NCBI RefSeq assembly: GCF_000621325.1
Contig: NZ_JHYQ01000003.1
Coordinates: forward strand, 124,001-188,000
DNA length: 64,000 bases
Source of the DNA: Thiothrix lacustris DSM 21227
GTDB taxonomy: Bacteria > Pseudomonadota > Gammaproteobacteria > Thiotrichales > Thiotrichaceae
Direction: 5' to 3'
The notes beneath the pieces are model-generated. The model had not been told where the DNA came from and made no database searches. It was given only the letters and a program-made list of their open reading frames with translations. A program made the position numbers and the translations under genes. Every line of letters starts with the position of its first letter. Position 1 is the stretch's first letter. Shown here piece by piece: positions 8,456 to 17,160 of this stretch.

Positions 8456-9865
8456 TCAGGTGCTGGGATTATTCTTAGCCGTTTTGTGCAAATAGGTGAG
8501 AATTTCTTCGCGTGCTTCGGTGAGTACCGAATCTCGATCCAGCGACTCTAGAATCCGCGCTACGGTGAGCTTGGGTCCAGAATCACCCCATGATTTACCA
8601 TTTGCCAGCCATTCTTCAGCCACTCGGCCAACGACCAGGGTGCTATACCACGCGACAGCCCCTTGAGCAGCCCCTGTTAGGATAGTGGAAATACCACCCG
8701 TACCGAGTTTTAGAGCAGCAGAAACCAGATGCACCGCCCACACTGTACCTGCCAGCAATAGCATTTGCCCCAGTATGGTACGGATCAACTCACTGGCTTC
8801 ATTGCGAGAAATGGGCAACCCGTACAGTTTTGACAGGTGAATGATCATGCTGGCATCAATTGCTGCGGCAGCGAGCAGGTCGGCAACGGGAATGGGGTTA
8901 AGAGCGACAGCAACACCTTTACCAAGGCAATACATGCGGATGGTTTTTTCGCCGAGTTCGCGTTTAATCGCAAGAATACGTTGTCCCACTTCCTTGCTGA
9001 GATGTCCAGCAAACAGGGAGGCATTGAGAGCGGAAAGGGTTTTGCCTTCTGCTTCGACAATATCCCACAAACGGGTTTTAAGGGCGCTAATATTGATTGG
9101 TCGTTCGCGTACCGTTTCCTGCTCTTCGCCATTTTCATCCACATAAATGACCGTTTGACGGTGAGCTTGAGCTGTCGTGAACACCAGATTTTCCGGGGCA
9201 ATCAGGCCTTGGGTACGGGTACGCATAATACTACGTAACTGTTGTTGTTCTTTCTCTGTATAACGATCAACTTTATTGACGATTAACAGGGTAGGGCGAT
9301 GTGTGCTGGTGACGGTTTTAAGTGCTTGAAACTCAACATCTGTCAGGTCGCCATCCACCACGAACAATACTAAGTCAGCACGATTGGCGACTTCATGTGC
9401 CATTTTTTCGCGGGATTCGCCGTCTATCTCATTGATGCCGGGAGTATCGATGAGGAAAATACCACCGTCACTGTATTCCTGCCATTGCTGCATATTGACA
9501 CTGCGGGTTTCACCATGCAGAACGCTGACACTGAAAACCGATTTACCCAGCAAGGCATTGAGTAAGGATGATTTGCCAACACTCACACGCCCAAATACAG
9601 CAAGGTGTAAATGCCCGTGTTCTAGCTTATCAAGCATTCCTCGTACCTGAGTGTAATCGTCACGCAGGCTCTCACGAATATCGTCGGGAATGCGTTTGTC
9701 ATCAAGTAACTGGCGTAAACTTTCGGTGGCGAGCTGTAAATGTGTATCGCCCGTTGTAGAAGCAGAGGTTGTCTCCGCTGGTACAGTCGCTTCTTCCTTA
9801 CTTGCCCCGATACTGTTCAATAACCAATCTGGCAAATGTTTTTGTACGTTCTTCCAGATTTCCAC
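8456..9865 (-). CDS. Membrane-associated GTPase with DUF697-like C-terminal region (copy 2)
   Basis: 469 residues starting at GTG 9865, with an AGGAGA site 6 bases upstream that lies inside the preceding gene. The Ras-like G domain covers about residues 80-270: P-loop GRVSVGKSS, G3 DTPG, G4 NKVD. The C-terminal half (about 300-430) contains hydrophobic segments and an NPIPVADLLAAAAIDASMI block like the DUF697 region of YcjF-type proteins. It is a paralogue of the upstream gene, whose coding region it overlaps by 68 bases, implying coupled translation and possible hetero-oligomer formation. The role is unknown; such GTPases are often linked to envelope stress or membrane remodelling. Confidence 0.85.
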   Translation of the reverse strand: MEIWKNVQKHLPDWLLNSIGASKEEATVPAETTSASTTGDTHLQLATESLRQLLDDKRIPDDIRESLRDDYTQVRGMLDKLEHGHLHLAVFGRVSVGKSSLLNALLGKSVFSVSVLHGETRSVNMQQWQEYSDGGIFLIDTPGINEIDGESREKMAHEVANRADLVLFVVDGDLTDVEFQALKTVTSTHRPTLLIVNKVDRYTEKEQQQLRSIMRTRTQGLIAPENLVFTTAQAHRQTVIYVDENGEEQETVRERPINISALKTRLWDIVEAEGKTLSALNASLFAGHLSKEVGQRILAIKRELGEKTIRMYCLGKGVAVALNPIPVADLLAAAAIDASMIIHLSKLYGLPISRNEASELIRTILGQMLLLAGTVWAVHLVSAALKLGTGGISTILTGAAQGAVAWYSTLVVGRVAEEWLANGKSWGDSGPKLTVARILESLDRDSVLTEAREEILTYLHKTAKNNPST

Positions 9866-11282
9866 TGAGCATCTCCTGAAATGTTGCTGCGGCAGGTGCT
9901 ACTTTGAGCGTGCCACGTTGTTCGAGTGTATGGGCGACGGCATGACCGAGCGCATCAAAAATTAGCCCGTAAGCGACGGCATGTACTAAGCCTCCCGCAA
10001 CTGTACCAATGCCGGGAAAGGCTTTTAAACCATTGCCAGCAACGGCCATGAGTAGCGGAATGCTTTTTTTCAGTTGTCCCTGACTGAAATTTAAAAACTG
10101 ATCAATGTCGAGCGTACTGATTGGGCTATCGTACAGTTTGCATAATTCTTGAATCATGCGTGTGCCGATGACACCCTGAATCACCAAATCAGTACCTGGG
10201 CTGACAGAAGCCAGTGCACCCAGTATGGCTTTATGCGTAGAGCTACGCACGATTTTTTCAGCTTGTGAGCGGCGGTAATCGTCTCGAGTGGTATCAAGCT
10301 TTTCTTGTACCAAATTCAGTACGCTGGTATCGCGTTGCTGCGAAAGCCATTCCAGACGTTGGTCAATTTCGGTTTGCAAATGGGTGGATAGTGCAGAAAT
10401 GTCCATTTTGCGGGGGCGTTGCACCATTTCTTCGCGCCCGTCGGGGTAAATGCGGAGAATTTCTTCTACACCACCAGACTGAATGAATACAATATTGGGT
10501 GATGCAACTTCACCGAAACGTGAGCGGATGCGTTGGGCGAGCTGTGTTTGTTCTTCTTTTGTGTATTGGTCACGTTTGTTGATGGCGATCAACATGGGCT
10601 TACCAAACGCGGCGAGTTCTAGTACGTCCTGATATTGGCTGCGGGTCAGATCGGAATCCGTGACATAGACTACGATTTGGGCGCGGATAGCTTCATCGCG
10701 TGCAGCGGCATCCAGTGTGCCTTCGGCTTCGTTGCGTCCTGGTAGGTCGGTCAACATCAGGTCATCGCCTGCAATGGTCTGCCAAGTGTATTCGCGGATG
10801 TCGCGGGTAGAGCCACCCCGTAGGTTGATTTCAACCCCTGCCTCTGGTAGCAATGCCTTGATAATGGAGGATTTTCCCGTGCTAACATCACCGAAAAACG
10901 CGATATGTACTTGTCCAGCGGCTTTGCGTGCATGTAGGCGGTCAAGTTCGACTTGCAGGTTGGCGGTATCCATGCCTGCCGTTTTGATCTGCTCGATTTC
11001 TTGAGTCAGGTTGGCTTCAGTGACAGGTTTGGGCGGCTGACGGGGAATGGTTTTTGCGCTTGGACCACCAAAGACAAGCTTAACAATAACCCAGCCGCTG
11101 AATAACACCACCGCCACAATCAGGGCGCTATAAGTGTAAAACAGCCATATCGGTAACTGTTGCAGGCGATCCCAGAGATCGAGAAAGTTCTTGGTGGCAA
11201 AAAACAGGAATAACAGGAATAACAGTGTCAGCAGCAACATGCCGCCTGCCAGTAGCCAGCGTAAGCGTTGGGTAATCTTCAT
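9798..11282 (-). CDS. Membrane-associated GTPase with DUF697-like C-terminal region (copy 1)
   Basis: 494 residues from the ATG at 11282; the open frame could begin further up at 11330, but the hydrophobic N-terminus fits this start. Two transmembrane helices (about residues 9-31 and 43-64) precede a G domain with P-loop GDVSTGKSS, G3 DLPG and G4 NKRD. The C-terminal region carries a SPGTDLVIQGVIGTRMIQEL block, typical of DUF697, and further hydrophobic helices. The paralogue downstream lacks the two N-terminal helices, so this copy may be the membrane anchor of the pair. It is divergent from the DUF4395 gene across about 195 bases. Function unknown. Confidence 0.85.
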   Translation of the reverse strand: MKITQRLRWLLAGGMLLLTLLFLLFLFFATKNFLDLWDRLQQLPIWLFYTYSALIVAVVLFSGWVIVKLVFGGPSAKTIPRQPPKPVTEANLTQEIEQIKTAGMDTANLQVELDRLHARKAAGQVHIAFFGDVSTGKSSIIKALLPEAGVEINLRGGSTRDIREYTWQTIAGDDLMLTDLPGRNEAEGTLDAAARDEAIRAQIVVYVTDSDLTRSQYQDVLELAAFGKPMLIAINKRDQYTKEEQTQLAQRIRSRFGEVASPNIVFIQSGGVEEILRIYPDGREEMVQRPRKMDISALSTHLQTEIDQRLEWLSQQRDTSVLNLVQEKLDTTRDDYRRSQAEKIVRSSTHKAILGALASVSPGTDLVIQGVIGTRMIQELCKLYDSPISTLDIDQFLNFSQGQLKKSIPLLMAVAGNGLKAFPGIGTVAGGLVHAVAYGLIFDALGHAVAHTLEQRGTLKVAPAAATFQEMLSGNLEERTKTFARLVIEQYRGK

Positions 11283-11477
11283 GGTTGGTAAGGTTCTTCC
11301 AGTTCCTTGCGTTGACGATGGTTTTATCAATTATGGCGAGAATATCAGGGTCTGCTGGGTTCTCCAAATCCGTTGTGCGCATCGTACCTTTTGCACGTGC
11401 AAGATGCTTCTGCTAGGGTCGATGTTTTTGCGTAAACGCATGATCATAGCTTGGCCTATGCTACTGGATAAAAAAAC

Positions 11478-12101
11478 ATGAAAGAGCAAATAAATAAATA
11501 TTTCCACTTTGGAGAGGTCGTCGCTGGTTACGACGTGCGAGTGTTGAATGAGCGTGAAGCACGTGCCGCAGCCGGTCTGCTGTTTGTGTGTGCGTTTATG
11601 TCATTTTTGTATGCGTATCGAACGATGGATTTCCGCTACACCAGTATTTTTATTATCTTTTTTTTGGTGGATTTCTTTATCCGCGTTTTGATTAACCCCA
11701 AATATGCACCTAGCCTGATTGTGGGGCGTTTTTTTGTATCACATCAAAAGCCAGAATACGTCGGCGCGGCGCAAAAGCGGTTTGCGTGGAGCATTGGTTT
11801 GATTCTCGCCATCGTCATGTTTCGCTGGGTTGTCCTGCTGGAAGTGATGACTCCGCTCAAAATCTACGTTTGCCTCGCCTGTTTAACCTTGCTTTTCAGT
11901 GAGGCCGCCTTTGGTATTTGCATTGGCTGTAGTATCTACAATCTGTTCAACCGCGCAAAAGCCAGGCATTGCCCCGGTGGTGTGTGTGAAATCAGGGTGA
12001 AAGAACCCATTCAAATGATCAATTGGGTGCAAGCCATCATCGCGGTAGTGGCGTTAGGTGTCGCCGGAACCGCGCTGTACAATAACTGGATTCAAACCTG
12101 A
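11478..12101 (+). CDS. DUF4395 integral membrane protein
   Basis: 207 residues with four to five hydrophobic helices (about 30-48, 52-72, 103-122, 128-150, 180-200). It has the cysteine pattern GICIGCS followed after a short gap by CPGGVCE, which I recognise from DUF4395 proteins. These Cys residues could bind metal or form disulfides. The family has no assigned function. It is directly followed (13 bases) by a CopZ-like metallochaperone and a copper ATPase, so the context points to copper or other soft-metal handling at the inner membrane. The ribosome site before the ATG is weak. Confidence 0.8.
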   Translation: MKEQINKYFHFGEVVAGYDVRVLNEREARAAAGLLFVCAFMSFLYAYRTMDFRYTSIFIIFFLVDFFIRVLINPKYAPSLIVGRFFVSHQKPEYVGAAQKRFAWSIGLILAIVMFRWVVLLEVMTPLKIYVCLACLTLLFSEAAFGICIGCSIYNLFNRAKARHCPGGVCEIRVKEPIQMINWVQAIIAVVALGVAGTALYNNWIQT

Positions 12102-12114
12102 AACGGAGATAACT

Positions 12115-12315
12115 ATGAAATTCAAAGTTGAAAAAATGATGTGCGGCGGTTGCGTCAGCAACGTGCAGTCCAAGCTGGAAGCATTGGAGGGTGTTACCAA
12201 AGCCACGGTTGATCTGGCCTCCGCCAGTGCCGAAGTCGAAGGTAGCGTTGAGGCTCAACAGGTTATCGACACCCTGAGTGCAGCCGGTTATCCCACTAGC
12301 CTGCAAAGCGATTAA
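12115..12315 (+). CDS. CopZ-like heavy-metal-associated (HMA) metallochaperone
   Basis: 66 residues from the ATG at 12115, with a GGAGAT ribosome site 5 bases upstream. The whole protein is a single ferredoxin-fold HMA domain with the metal-binding motif MMCGGC (Cys10 and Cys13). Such proteins carry Cu(I) in the cytoplasm and pass it to P1B ATPases. The next gene starts 4 bases after its stop and encodes such an ATPase, whose own N-terminal HMA domain has a near-identical motif. Confidence 0.9.
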   Translation: MKFKVEKMMCGGCVSNVQSKLEALEGVTKATVDLASASAEVEGSVEAQQVIDTLSAAGYPTSLQSD

Positions 12316-12319
12316 GGCC

Positions 12320-14572
12320 ATGTCAGCACCCACCATCCGCCTTTCCGTCACTGGCATGATGTGTGCCGGGTGCGTCGGCGCGGTCGAAAAAGCCCTGCAA
12401 GCGGTTGCCGGTGTCACTCAAGCCAACGTCAACCTGGCGGAACGCACTGCGATGGTCACGGGCGATGTTGACCCTGCCGCTGTAGTAAAAGCCGTCAAAG
12501 ATGCCGGTTTCACCGCCGCCGTCATGCAAGGCCGTGCCGCCGAAGCTGAAAAGGAAGCGCACGAACAGCAGCAATACCAACACTTGTGGAAACGGGTGTG
12601 GGTTGCCGGGGTTCCGGGGGCTTTCCTGATGCTGGCGGGCATGATTCCGGGTTTCCTGCCCGGTATTGAGGGTGCAGGTCGCTGGTTTTGGCTGATTGCC
12701 GGGCTGGTGACGCTGGTGGTGATGGTCTATTCCGGCGGGCATTTCTACAAAGGCGCATGGCAGCAACTCAAGCACCGCAGCAGCAATATGGATACGCTGA
12801 TCGCGCTCGGCACGGGCACGGCTTGGTTTTACTCGATGTTGGTGGTGCTGTTCCCGACGGTTGTCCCCTCGCTGGCGCGGCACGCTTACTTCGAGGCCGC
12901 GCTGGTGATCATCGCCTTGGTCAGTGTTGGTAATGCGCTGGAAATGCGGGCGCGGGGGCGCACGTCTGCCGCGATTAAAAGCTTGATGAAACTGCAACCG
13001 CCGATTGCCCACGTTATCCGCAACGGCGAAGATCTGGATTTGCCGTTGGAAGAGGTGGGGCTGGAAGAAACCCTGCGGGTGCGGGCGGGCGAAACCATTC
13101 CGTTGGACGGCAAGCTGCTGGAAGGCCAGTCGTATGTGGATGAATCCATGCTCACTGGCGAATCCGTGCCGGTTGCCAAAGTGGCGGGCGACAGCGTTAC
13201 GGGTGGCACGATGAACGGTTCCGGCAGCTTTCTGATGCAGGTCAGTCATATCGGCGCGGATACGGTGTTGGCGCAAATCATCGACATGATCCGCCAAGCG
13301 CAAAGTTCCAAACCGGCGATTGCGCGGCTGGTGGATAAAGTGGCTTCGGTGTTTGTGCCGGTGGTGGTTTCCATCGCCATCCTTACCTTCATGCTGTGGT
13401 ACTGGCTGGGGCCGGAACCTTCCTTGAGTTACGCGCTAGTCACGTCCATGACGGTGCTGGTGATTGCTTGCCCGTGTGCGCTGGGTTTGGCTACGCCGAT
13501 TTCGATCATTGCCGGGGTCGGGCGGGCGGCGCAGTCCGGTATCCTGATCCGTAACGGTGATGCGTTGCAACAGGCCGCCAAACTGGACACCATCGTGCTG
13601 GATAAAACCGGCACCATTACCCAAGGCAAGCCTAGCCTCAACACGACCTACGTGGCGGACGGGCAGGATGCTGAACGTTTACTGCAAATGGCCGCCAGTC
13701 TGGAACGTGGTTCGGAACATCCCTTGGGCGAAACCATTCGTGCCGCCGCCAAGGGCAAAGGTTTGCAGGATTTGCCAGTTAAGGACTTCAACGCCATCGC
13801 CGGGCACGGTGTGCAAGCGACGGTCGACGGGCAAACGTATTTCATCGGTAATACCCGCCTGATGCAGCAGCAACATTTGGCGCTGGAACCTTGGCAAGCC
13901 CGCTTGCACGCGCTGGATGCGCAAGGCCAAACCCCGGTGTTTCTGGCCGATTCACAGCAAATCCTGATGCTGCTCGGCATTGCGGATGCCATCAAGGATG
14001 ATGCAAAATCCAGCATTCAACGCCTGCAAGCTCAAGGGCTGAATGTCATTATGCTGACCGGCGACCGTCGGGAAGTGGCGGAACACATTGCGCAACAGGT
14101 TGGTATTCTCACGCTGCACGCCGACGTGCTGCCCGCCGACAAGTCACAGGTCATTGCGGACTTGCAACAGCAAGGCCACCGCGTTGCGATGGTGGGTGAT
14201 GGGGTGAATGATGCCCCGGCACTGGCGCGGGCAGACATCGGCATCGCCATCGGGGCAGGCACGGATGTGGCGATTGCCGCCGCCGACATTACCCTGATGG
14301 GATCATCCCTGCGCGGGATTGCGGATGCGATTGCCATCTCCAAGGCCACCAACCGCACGATTTGGCAGAACCTGTTGGGTGCATTCGTCTACAACTCGTT
14401 GGGTATTCCGATAGCAGCAGGGGTGCTGTATCCCTTCATGGGGTTGTTGCTGAACCCGATGATTGCCGGGGCGGCGATGGCGTTGTCTTCCGTCACGGTT
14501 GTCACCAATGCCAATCGTTTGGCTAAAGCAAAGCTTCGCACGGCTGCACCTTCGCTGGGTGATACGGTATGA
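12320..14572 (+). CDS. copA: Copper-translocating P1B-type ATPase
   Basis: 750 residues from the ATG at 12320. An N-terminal HMA domain carries GMMCAGC (Cys15, Cys18). The P-type core is complete: actuator-domain LTGES, the transmembrane CPC motif (Cys384-Pro-Cys386) typical of Cu/Ag pumps, phosphorylation motif DKTGT (Asp428), the HP motif SEHPLGE and the hinge [10 protein letters not shown]. Six to eight transmembrane helices are visible. It exports Cu(I) from the cytoplasm, fed by the CopZ-like chaperone encoded 4 bases upstream. No CueR-type regulator is found in the window. Specificity for Cu over Ag is inferred from the CPC motif alone. Confidence 0.93.
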   Translation: MSAPTIRLSVTGMMCAGCVGAVEKALQAVAGVTQANVNLAERTAMVTGDVDPAAVVKAVKDAGFTAAVMQGRAAEAEKEAHEQQQYQHLWKRVWVAGVPGAFLMLAGMIPGFLPGIEGAGRWFWLIAGLVTLVVMVYSGGHFYKGAWQQLKHRSSNMDTLIALGTGTAWFYSMLVVLFPTVVPSLARHAYFEAALVIIALVSVGNALEMRARGRTSAAIKSLMKLQPPIAHVIRNGEDLDLPLEEVGLEETLRVRAGETIPLDGKLLEGQSYVDESMLTGESVPVAKVAGDSVTGGTMNGSGSFLMQVSHIGADTVLAQIIDMIRQAQSSKPAIARLVDKVASVFVPVVVSIAILTFMLWYWLGPEPSLSYALVTSMTVLVIACPCALGLATPISIIAGVGRAAQSGILIRNGDALQQAAKLDTIVLDKTGTITQGKPSLNTTYVADGQDAERLLQMAASLERGSEHPLGETIRAAAKGKGLQDLPVKDFNAIAGHGVQATVDGQTYFIGNTRLMQQQHLALEPWQARLHALDAQGQTPVFLADSQQILMLLGIADAIKDDAKSSIQRLQAQGLNVIMLTGDRREVAEHIAQQVGILTLHADVLPADKSQVIADLQQQGHRVAMVGDGVNDAPALARADIGIAIGAGTDVAIAAADITLMGSSLRGIADAIAISKATNRTIWQNLLGAFVYNSLGIPIAAGVLYPFMGLLLNPMIAGAAMALSSVTVVTNANRLAKAKLRTAAPSLGDTV

Positions 14573-14607
14573 TTGGCGCCGATTTAAACCATAAACAGGA
14601 ATGCACC

Positions 14608-15468
14608 ATGACCATTACCCATGTAGAAGGCAACGGCGGTTTGCCCTTTATCAACGTTAGCAATGACCATGCCAATGCCGTGATTTCGGTATACGCTGGG
14701 CAAGTGCTGTCTTTCCAGCTCAAAGGTGCGGCGGATGTATTGTTTGTCAGCGACAATGCTTATTACGCAGCAGGCAAGGCGATCAAGGGCGGCGTACCGA
14801 TTTGCTGGCCGTGGTTTGGCGCTGACCCAGAAGGCAAAGGCCGCCCAGCACACGGTTTCATGCGTAACCGGATGTGGGAAGTGTGGGGCAGCAGCGAAAA
14901 TGCCGACGGTTCCACCACCGTGACGCTGGGCGTGGCGTCTTCCCCGGAAACGCTGGCAATCTGGCCTCATGCGTTCAAGTTGGCCATGGAAATTACTGTC
15001 GGTAAAACCTTGCAGTTGGCATTGGTCACGCAGAATACCGGCGATCAGGCGTTCACTATTACCCAAGCACTGCACACCTATTTTGCCGTGGGCGATATTG
15101 CCAAAACGACTGTCACCGGGCTGGAAGGGACGCAATACCTCGACAAAGCCGCTGACGGTAACGGTGCAACCAAGCAGCAAACTGGCGCAATCAGCATCAA
15201 CAGCGAAGTTGACCGCATTTACCTTGGCGTTCCGGCAGAATTGGCGATTGTCGATGGTGCACAGAACCGTACCATCCGTATCACTTCCAGCGGCAACAAA
15301 ACCGCCGTGGTGTGGAACCCGTGGGCAAAAATCGCGGCAGGCATGGCAGATTTGCAGGATGACGATTACACCCGTTTCGTTTGCGTCGAAACCACCAATG
15401 CGGCGGACGACGTGGTAAACGTTCCGGCAGGCGGGGAATTCCGTTTGGTGGCGGAATACGGGGTATAA
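14608..15468 (+). CDS. D-hexose-6-phosphate mutarotase (YeaD family)
   Basis: 286 residues from the ATG at 14608, with an AGGA site 7 bases upstream. Family blocks include the N-terminal QVLSFQLKG, the substrate loop GGVPICWPWFG, HGFMRNRMW, LHTYFAVGD and the late VVWNPWAK. The enzyme interconverts alpha and beta anomers of glucose-6-phosphate and related sugar phosphates, using a catalytic His and Glu. It lies 35 bases after copA but seems functionally separate; it is only 9 bases from the next gene, a thiamine-diphosphate enzyme, and may share its transcript. Confidence 0.88.
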   Translation: MTITHVEGNGGLPFINVSNDHANAVISVYAGQVLSFQLKGAADVLFVSDNAYYAAGKAIKGGVPICWPWFGADPEGKGRPAHGFMRNRMWEVWGSSENADGSTTVTLGVASSPETLAIWPHAFKLAMEITVGKTLQLALVTQNTGDQAFTITQALHTYFAVGDIAKTTVTGLEGTQYLDKAADGNGATKQQTGAISINSEVDRIYLGVPAELAIVDGAQNRTIRITSSGNKTAVVWNPWAKIAAGMADLQDDDYTRFVCVETTNAADDVVNVPAGGEFRLVAEYGV

Positions 15469-15477
15469 TCCTACCCC

Positions 15478-17151
15478 ATGAAAATTCAGGTCAGCGAACT
15501 CCTCGTCAAATTTTTGCACCGTTTGGGTGTCGATACCCTTTTTGGGATGCCCGGTGCACATATTTTGCCGGTTTACGATGACCTGTATGGGTCTGGTATC
15601 CAGACAGTGTTGGTCAAGCACGAACAAGGTGCGGCGTTCATGGCGGGTGGTTATGCCCGTGTGAGCGGCCGCATCGGTGCTTGCATCACCACCGCTGGCC
15701 CCGGTGCCAGTAACCTGATTACCGGCATTGCTAACGCCTATGCTGACAAATTGCCGGTGCTGGTGATTACTGGCGAAGCGCCCACCTACATTTTTGGGCG
15801 CGGCGGCTTGCAGGAAAGTTCGGGCGAAGGCGGCAGCATCGACCAAACCGCGCTGTTTTCCGGCGTGACCCGCTACCACAAGCTGATCGAACGTACCGAT
15901 TATCTCGTCAATGTGCTCAATCAAGCGGCACGGCAACTGGTGTCGGATGTCCCCGGCCCCGTGGTCTTAAGCATTCCGGTGAATGTGCAAAAAGAACTGG
16001 TGGATGCGTCGATTCTCGACAAGCTGCCCGATTTACACCCTTTGCCAAAGCTGAAAATTGCCCCGCAAACGCTGGAACAGTGCGGTGACATGATCCGTAG
16101 CGCCAAGCGCCCCGTGGTGTTGGCAGGTTATGGCTGCATCCAGTCCGCTACCGCCCATGATGCCTTGTGCGAATTCAGTCAGCGTTTGAATATTCCAGTC
16201 GCTTCCAGTTTGAAAGGCAAGGGCGCGATTGATGAGCGTTCGGCACTCTCACTCGGCAGTTTAGGGGTGACTTCTAGTGGTCATGCCATGCACTATTTTA
16301 TGCATGAAGCTGACCTGATTATTTTGCTGGGTGCGGGTTTTAATGAACGCACCAGTTATGTGTGGAATGCCGCGTTATTAAACGGCAAAAAGATTATTCA
16401 AGTCGACCGCAATGTGACGCAACTGGAAAAGGTCTTCAAGGCTGATTTGGCGATTCAATCCGACCTTGGGGATTTTTTACAGTCGATTAATGGTTGGTGC
16501 GCTCAGCAGGTTATTGAGCCGAAAATTTGCCCGGATTTGGCTGCCTTCAAACGTGGCATCGACCAGCAAATGGAAGCAGACGGCACGGTGATTTTCGGTG
16601 AACAGTTTGATTTGGTAAAAACCTTTTTCGCCTTACTGGAACAGCAGTTTAACGATGGCATCGTTTTGGTGGACGATAATATTATTTTTGCGCAGAATTT
16701 TTATCGCGTCACCCCTCAAGATCATTTTGTACCGAATACCGGGGTTTCATCGCTGGGTCATGCTATCCCAGCAGCGATTGGTTCACGCTTTACGGTAGAC
16801 AAGCCAACTTTTGCGGTGATTGGCGATGGTGGTTTTCAAATGTGCTGCATGGAGATCATGACAGCGGTGAATTACCACATTCCCTTAAACATTGTGTTGT
16901 TCAATAACCAGACTTTGGGATTGATCCGTAAAAACCAGCATCAGCAGTATGAACAGCGTTTTCTGGATTGCGATTTTAAAAACCCGGATTATGCTTTGTT
17001 GGCGCAATCGTTCGGGATTAACCATTTTAAAATAGAAACAGATGCCGATTGCGAACAGGTGTTTGCACAAGCCGATTTTCATCACGGGATTAACCTGATC
17101 GAACTGATGATTGATCAGGATGCTTACCCGAATTATTCCTCACGCCGCTAA
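15478..17151 (+). CDS. Thiamine-diphosphate enzyme of the acetolactate synthase large-subunit family
   Basis: 557 residues with the three-domain ThDP layout: N-terminal pyrimidine-binding domain with the catalytic glutamate in KHEQGAAFMAGGYAR (about residue 49), a central domain, and a C-terminal ThDP-diphosphate domain with GDGGFQ and FNNQ separated by the usual spacing. The sequence resembles IlvB-type acetolactate synthases, but no small regulatory subunit gene follows. Instead the next gene, 9 bases on, encodes a glycosyltransferase-like protein. This argues for a specialised reaction (carboligation or decarboxylation of an unusual 2-oxo acid) rather than branched-chain amino acid synthesis. 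Sulfoacetaldehyde acetyltransferase and phosphonopyruvate decarboxylase are related alternatives that I cannot exclude. Confidence 0.82.
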   Translation: MKIQVSELLVKFLHRLGVDTLFGMPGAHILPVYDDLYGSGIQTVLVKHEQGAAFMAGGYARVSGRIGACITTAGPGASNLITGIANAYADKLPVLVITGEAPTYIFGRGGLQESSGEGGSIDQTALFSGVTRYHKLIERTDYLVNVLNQAARQLVSDVPGPVVLSIPVNVQKELVDASILDKLPDLHPLPKLKIAPQTLEQCGDMIRSAKRPVVLAGYGCIQSATAHDALCEFSQRLNIPVASSLKGKGAIDERSALSLGSLGVTSSGHAMHYFMHEADLIILLGAGFNERTSYVWNAALLNGKKIIQVDRNVTQLEKVFKADLAIQSDLGDFLQSINGWCAQQVIEPKICPDLAAFKRGIDQQMEADGTVIFGEQFDLVKTFFALLEQQFNDGIVLVDDNIIFAQNFYRVTPQDHFVPNTGVSSLGHAIPAAIGSRFTVDKPTFAVIGDGGFQMCCMEIMTAVNYHIPLNIVLFNNQTLGLIRKNQHQQYEQRFLDCDFKNPDYALLAQSFGINHFKIETDADCEQVFAQADFHHGINLIELMIDQDAYPNYSSRR

Positions 17152-17160
17152 GGGTTGCTT

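Noticed and set aside
14584-15936. 450-codon minus-strand frame across the mutarotase and ThDP genes
   Set aside because: It spans two real genes and the gap between them, which is typical of a chance shadow frame.
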